Below the pieces are notes generated by a model that saw only the letters and a program-made list of their open reading frames with translations, was not told the origin of the DNA and ran no database searches. A DNA stretch of 64,000 nt, taken from positions 2,790,001 through 2,854,000 of the forward strand of contig OZ004596.1 of assembly GCA_963924555.1 (NCBI GenBank), written 5' to 3'. Positions 61,681-64,000 of this stretch are shown piece after piece. The DNA comes from Crambe crambe. Lineage: Eukaryota; Porifera; Demospongiae; Poecilosclerida; Crambeidae. The stretch's first letter is position 1, and every line of letters begins with the position of its first letter. The position numbers and the translations under genes are program-made.

Positions 61681-62833
61681 GAATTTTTTTTTTGGACGAG
61701 GTAATTCTCCACTGACCTTTGAACCAAGATGTGCGCATGCCCGTGGGAGACAGAGTCCCTCAGGCCACACCCACCAAAGACTGTCAAGCTTCTACAGACC
61801 TCTTTACGTGTTCGTTAGTAGCCTAGAAACTGTTGCTATTCCGTCATAAAGGTTACTGGTAAGCAAATCTAGCTCTGAGTTATGTGTGACTGTGAGTTGC
61901 ATCCCTAAGTTCGTTCTCTAGGGAGGATGAGTAGCTACAACATACTGCCTCGTTGTTAACATTATAGAAATAACTATCCCATACAACTGGACGGAATCAA
62001 TCAACACAACCCATCAACTCAAATATAAGTAGTTGTTGAGAAATGTTCCATGAACTTTCTGGCCATGAAAATTGTTCTTGAAGCCCTTTTTCCCCAGCTA
62101 CATCAAGCAGAGATACTAGGTCTGAACTTTGCTGAGAAGGAACATTGAGAAGGAACAGATTTTCATGAAATAGTATTCTCGAGCACCAAAGGGAATAGCC
62201 ATGTAGCTCACTCCACCCCTCCTAGTTTCTCTCCTGTCAGTTCCTTTTTATTGCTCTATATTTGTATTTCTTATACACTCTTGCTATGGGACCTTGAGTC
62301 TGACTCTTATTTCTTTTTGATCACCATTTGTTTATTTGTCACTTCAGAAATAATTGGTTCCCTGGTAAACTGCTCATTTTATAATAAGTAACTGTAGATT
62401 GATGAGTTGACAGGTGGCCATTATGTATCTCACAGTGTATAAAAGTTGGTATGTAGATAAGCTCCCTTGCCAGCCTTCATCTCCATACAGACACTACAGC
62501 TTCACTTTATATCTCTTTAAGGCTAGGCTTCTTCTGACAAGGATTCAGTATAATGTACACTCATCCTCCTTGGGCTCTAGCTCTGTGTGTAGCTAGAAAA
62601 CATATATTTTTAGTCATACCTAAGCTTAACACAGAGCTAGATTTGCTTACCAGTGAAGGGGGTCTTGGTTCTGGCTTCACTAACTCCTTCTCAGAGAAAC
62701 AAAACAAAATGAAAGGCCTGGGAACATTCATCTCGTATTGCCGTGGGCATACGCACAACTTGGTTCAAAGGTTGATGGAGAGTCTGAAAAATTTTCTAAG
62801 TCAAAACCTCGTCCAAAAAAAAATTCGCCCACG
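61676..62833. mobile_element. Composite inverted-repeat (foldback) element
   Basis: The outer arms 61676-61746 and 62740-62833 are complementary (gacctttgaaccaagatgtg against acaacttggttcaaaggttg; gaattttttttttggacgag against ctcgtccaaaaaaaaattc). A second, inner pair lies at 61856-61887 and 62627-62659 (ctggtaagcaaatctagctc and complement). The span is about 1.16 kb with no coding sequence recognised. Confidence 0.75.
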
Positions 62834-64000
62834 CCGGATGCCTCAAAAAAATTATGTGGAGGCGGGACATATTGTCACTTGATGTCAAGCCGTTTTGGGC
62901 GACAGGTCAAAGGTTAACCTTTGACCCTAAACTCATTTAAAATTGGTAGGTAGGGCCCGCGAAACATGATCAAATTGGTATGGCCTTACCATAGATATAG
63001 TAGAGCAGGGTAGCTCTCCAAAATGGTCAAATCGTGCACTTTTTGATAATAACACCAAACTTGGTATGCAGTAAGAACACCTTACAAGGATGATTTTGAG
63101 ATGTGGACCTGCCTGGAATTTGACCTTTGGTGACCTCTAGGTGCCAATTAAGTTCGGAAAACACTTAGAAACATCATTTAATCTGCAAAGTTTTGGTATC
63201 AGTGTAAAGCTATCGTAATGTAGATTGGAATGAGACTGGAATTATGCACATACCTCATTCCGTTCCAAAGTTATGAATATTTTAATGCATTTTGCAAGAT
63301 AGGTTTAAACTTCATATTGGGACCCATCTTGCATGTGCCTTCACTGACATAAAAATGTCAATTTATGTCTAATAAAGTACGCCATTTTATCATAATGTTC
63401 TATTATCGTTAAAGCGAAATGATTCCTATGGGAATAGAGCTACAGCTCTGTAGAGCAGAGCGGTAGTTGAATTTTATCTCCATCTCCCATTCTGAAGTTA
63501 TGAGCGTTTTAATCAGCGCAACTCTATCTTGAATGTACAGAAAATTTTAATCACAATAAGTGGTAGTATAAGCGTTAAGTATGTGTGAGGAAATGTGTTA
63601 ACAAGACTGGTTCACAACTACAATTTTGACACTATGTTAGTCAGAACAGTAGCAGAGGGCAGTACACTTGAGGGAAGCCTTGATACACGTGCACCCCCTC
63701 TTCTCCAGTCTCCTCTTGACAAAGCACACAAAGATTCCAGTTGATGGAAGCTTGTTTCTTAGAATAGATGTGGTAGCATCTACAAGGATGTGACGTTAGG
63801 CCATTGAATTATAGGAGGCTGTTTGTTCAAAAGAAGAAAAAGATGATAGCCAATTGATCAAAAATTAAGCTAGGAGTCAAGCCTGTTTATCCCACACACA
63901 GGAACACTGAGTGACATTAGGTATAGACACACCACTGCATGCTGCTTATCTGTGGGTAGCCTTAATACCATATACAAATTTGGAGCTAAATGGGGGCTAC
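62834..64000. other. Unassigned right end of the window
   Basis: No gene or element was recognised. The text has the look of old repeat sequence (ccaaacttggtatgcagtaa; ttccgttccaaagttatgaa), but no second copy lies in the window. Confidence 0.3.

Overview
The window is nuclear DNA of an animal, most likely a sponge. It is A/T-rich, with small exons, GT-AG introns and a very high density of transposon debris. The basis for a sponge is only the general flavour: a kinase exon of the kind expanded in sponges, and a LINE, a P-like element and a zinc-domain mobile gene of types I associate with sponge and cnidarian genomes. No search could be run. Exons were found by reading conserved peptides across splice sites and checking that intron phases agree. 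No tRNA, rRNA or CRISPR was seen.

Two host genes lie in tandem on the + strand. (1) About 4.2-23.4 kb: a SUPT20H/Spt20 homologue, a SAGA co-activator subunit. Its first recognised exon starts at 4171, its 5' exons were not identified, and its last exon probably ends at 23373. (2) 29.06-55.32 kb: an oxysterol-binding-protein-related gene closest to ORP9 (OSBPL9). It seems to start with a short exon at 29061, carries a VAP-binding FFAT motif at once in exon 2, and has the lipid-transfer domain (with the EQVSHHPP signature) spread over exons at 34.2-55.3 kb. No PH domain was found, so it looks like a short ORP9. On the - strand there is one receptor-tyrosine-kinase-like exon (20.7-20.9 kb, inside a SUPT20H intron) and one SAM-domain first exon (61.5-61.6 kb).

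Mobile DNA fills the introns and intergenic space. 12426-15921 is a complete-looking P-like element. It has 38-bp terminal inverted repeats, a 7-bp target duplication, a decayed transposase on + and a second, convergent, unrecognised gene on -. A 5'-truncated copy with the same convergent layout lies at 56.3-58.9 kb. 25.45-28.43 kb is a frameshifted mobile-type gene with a possible DDE triad and C-terminal zinc-binding cysteines. 52.15-53.96 kb is a decayed LINE on -. 60.7-61.2 kb holds a decayed protein made of short Arg/Glu repeats like those next to Helitron helicases. 6.3-6.5 kb is a pogo/Tigger fragment.

Non-coding elements include two large foldbacks (19.0-19.8 and 32.5-33.9 kb), at least ten smaller inverted-repeat (MITE-like) elements, a dispersed repeat with about nine copies, and microsatellites. 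The foldback at 32.5 kb sits inside a copy of an older repeat, which gives a relative age. Roughly the first 4 kb, the last 1.1 kb and several gaps contain nothing I can name.
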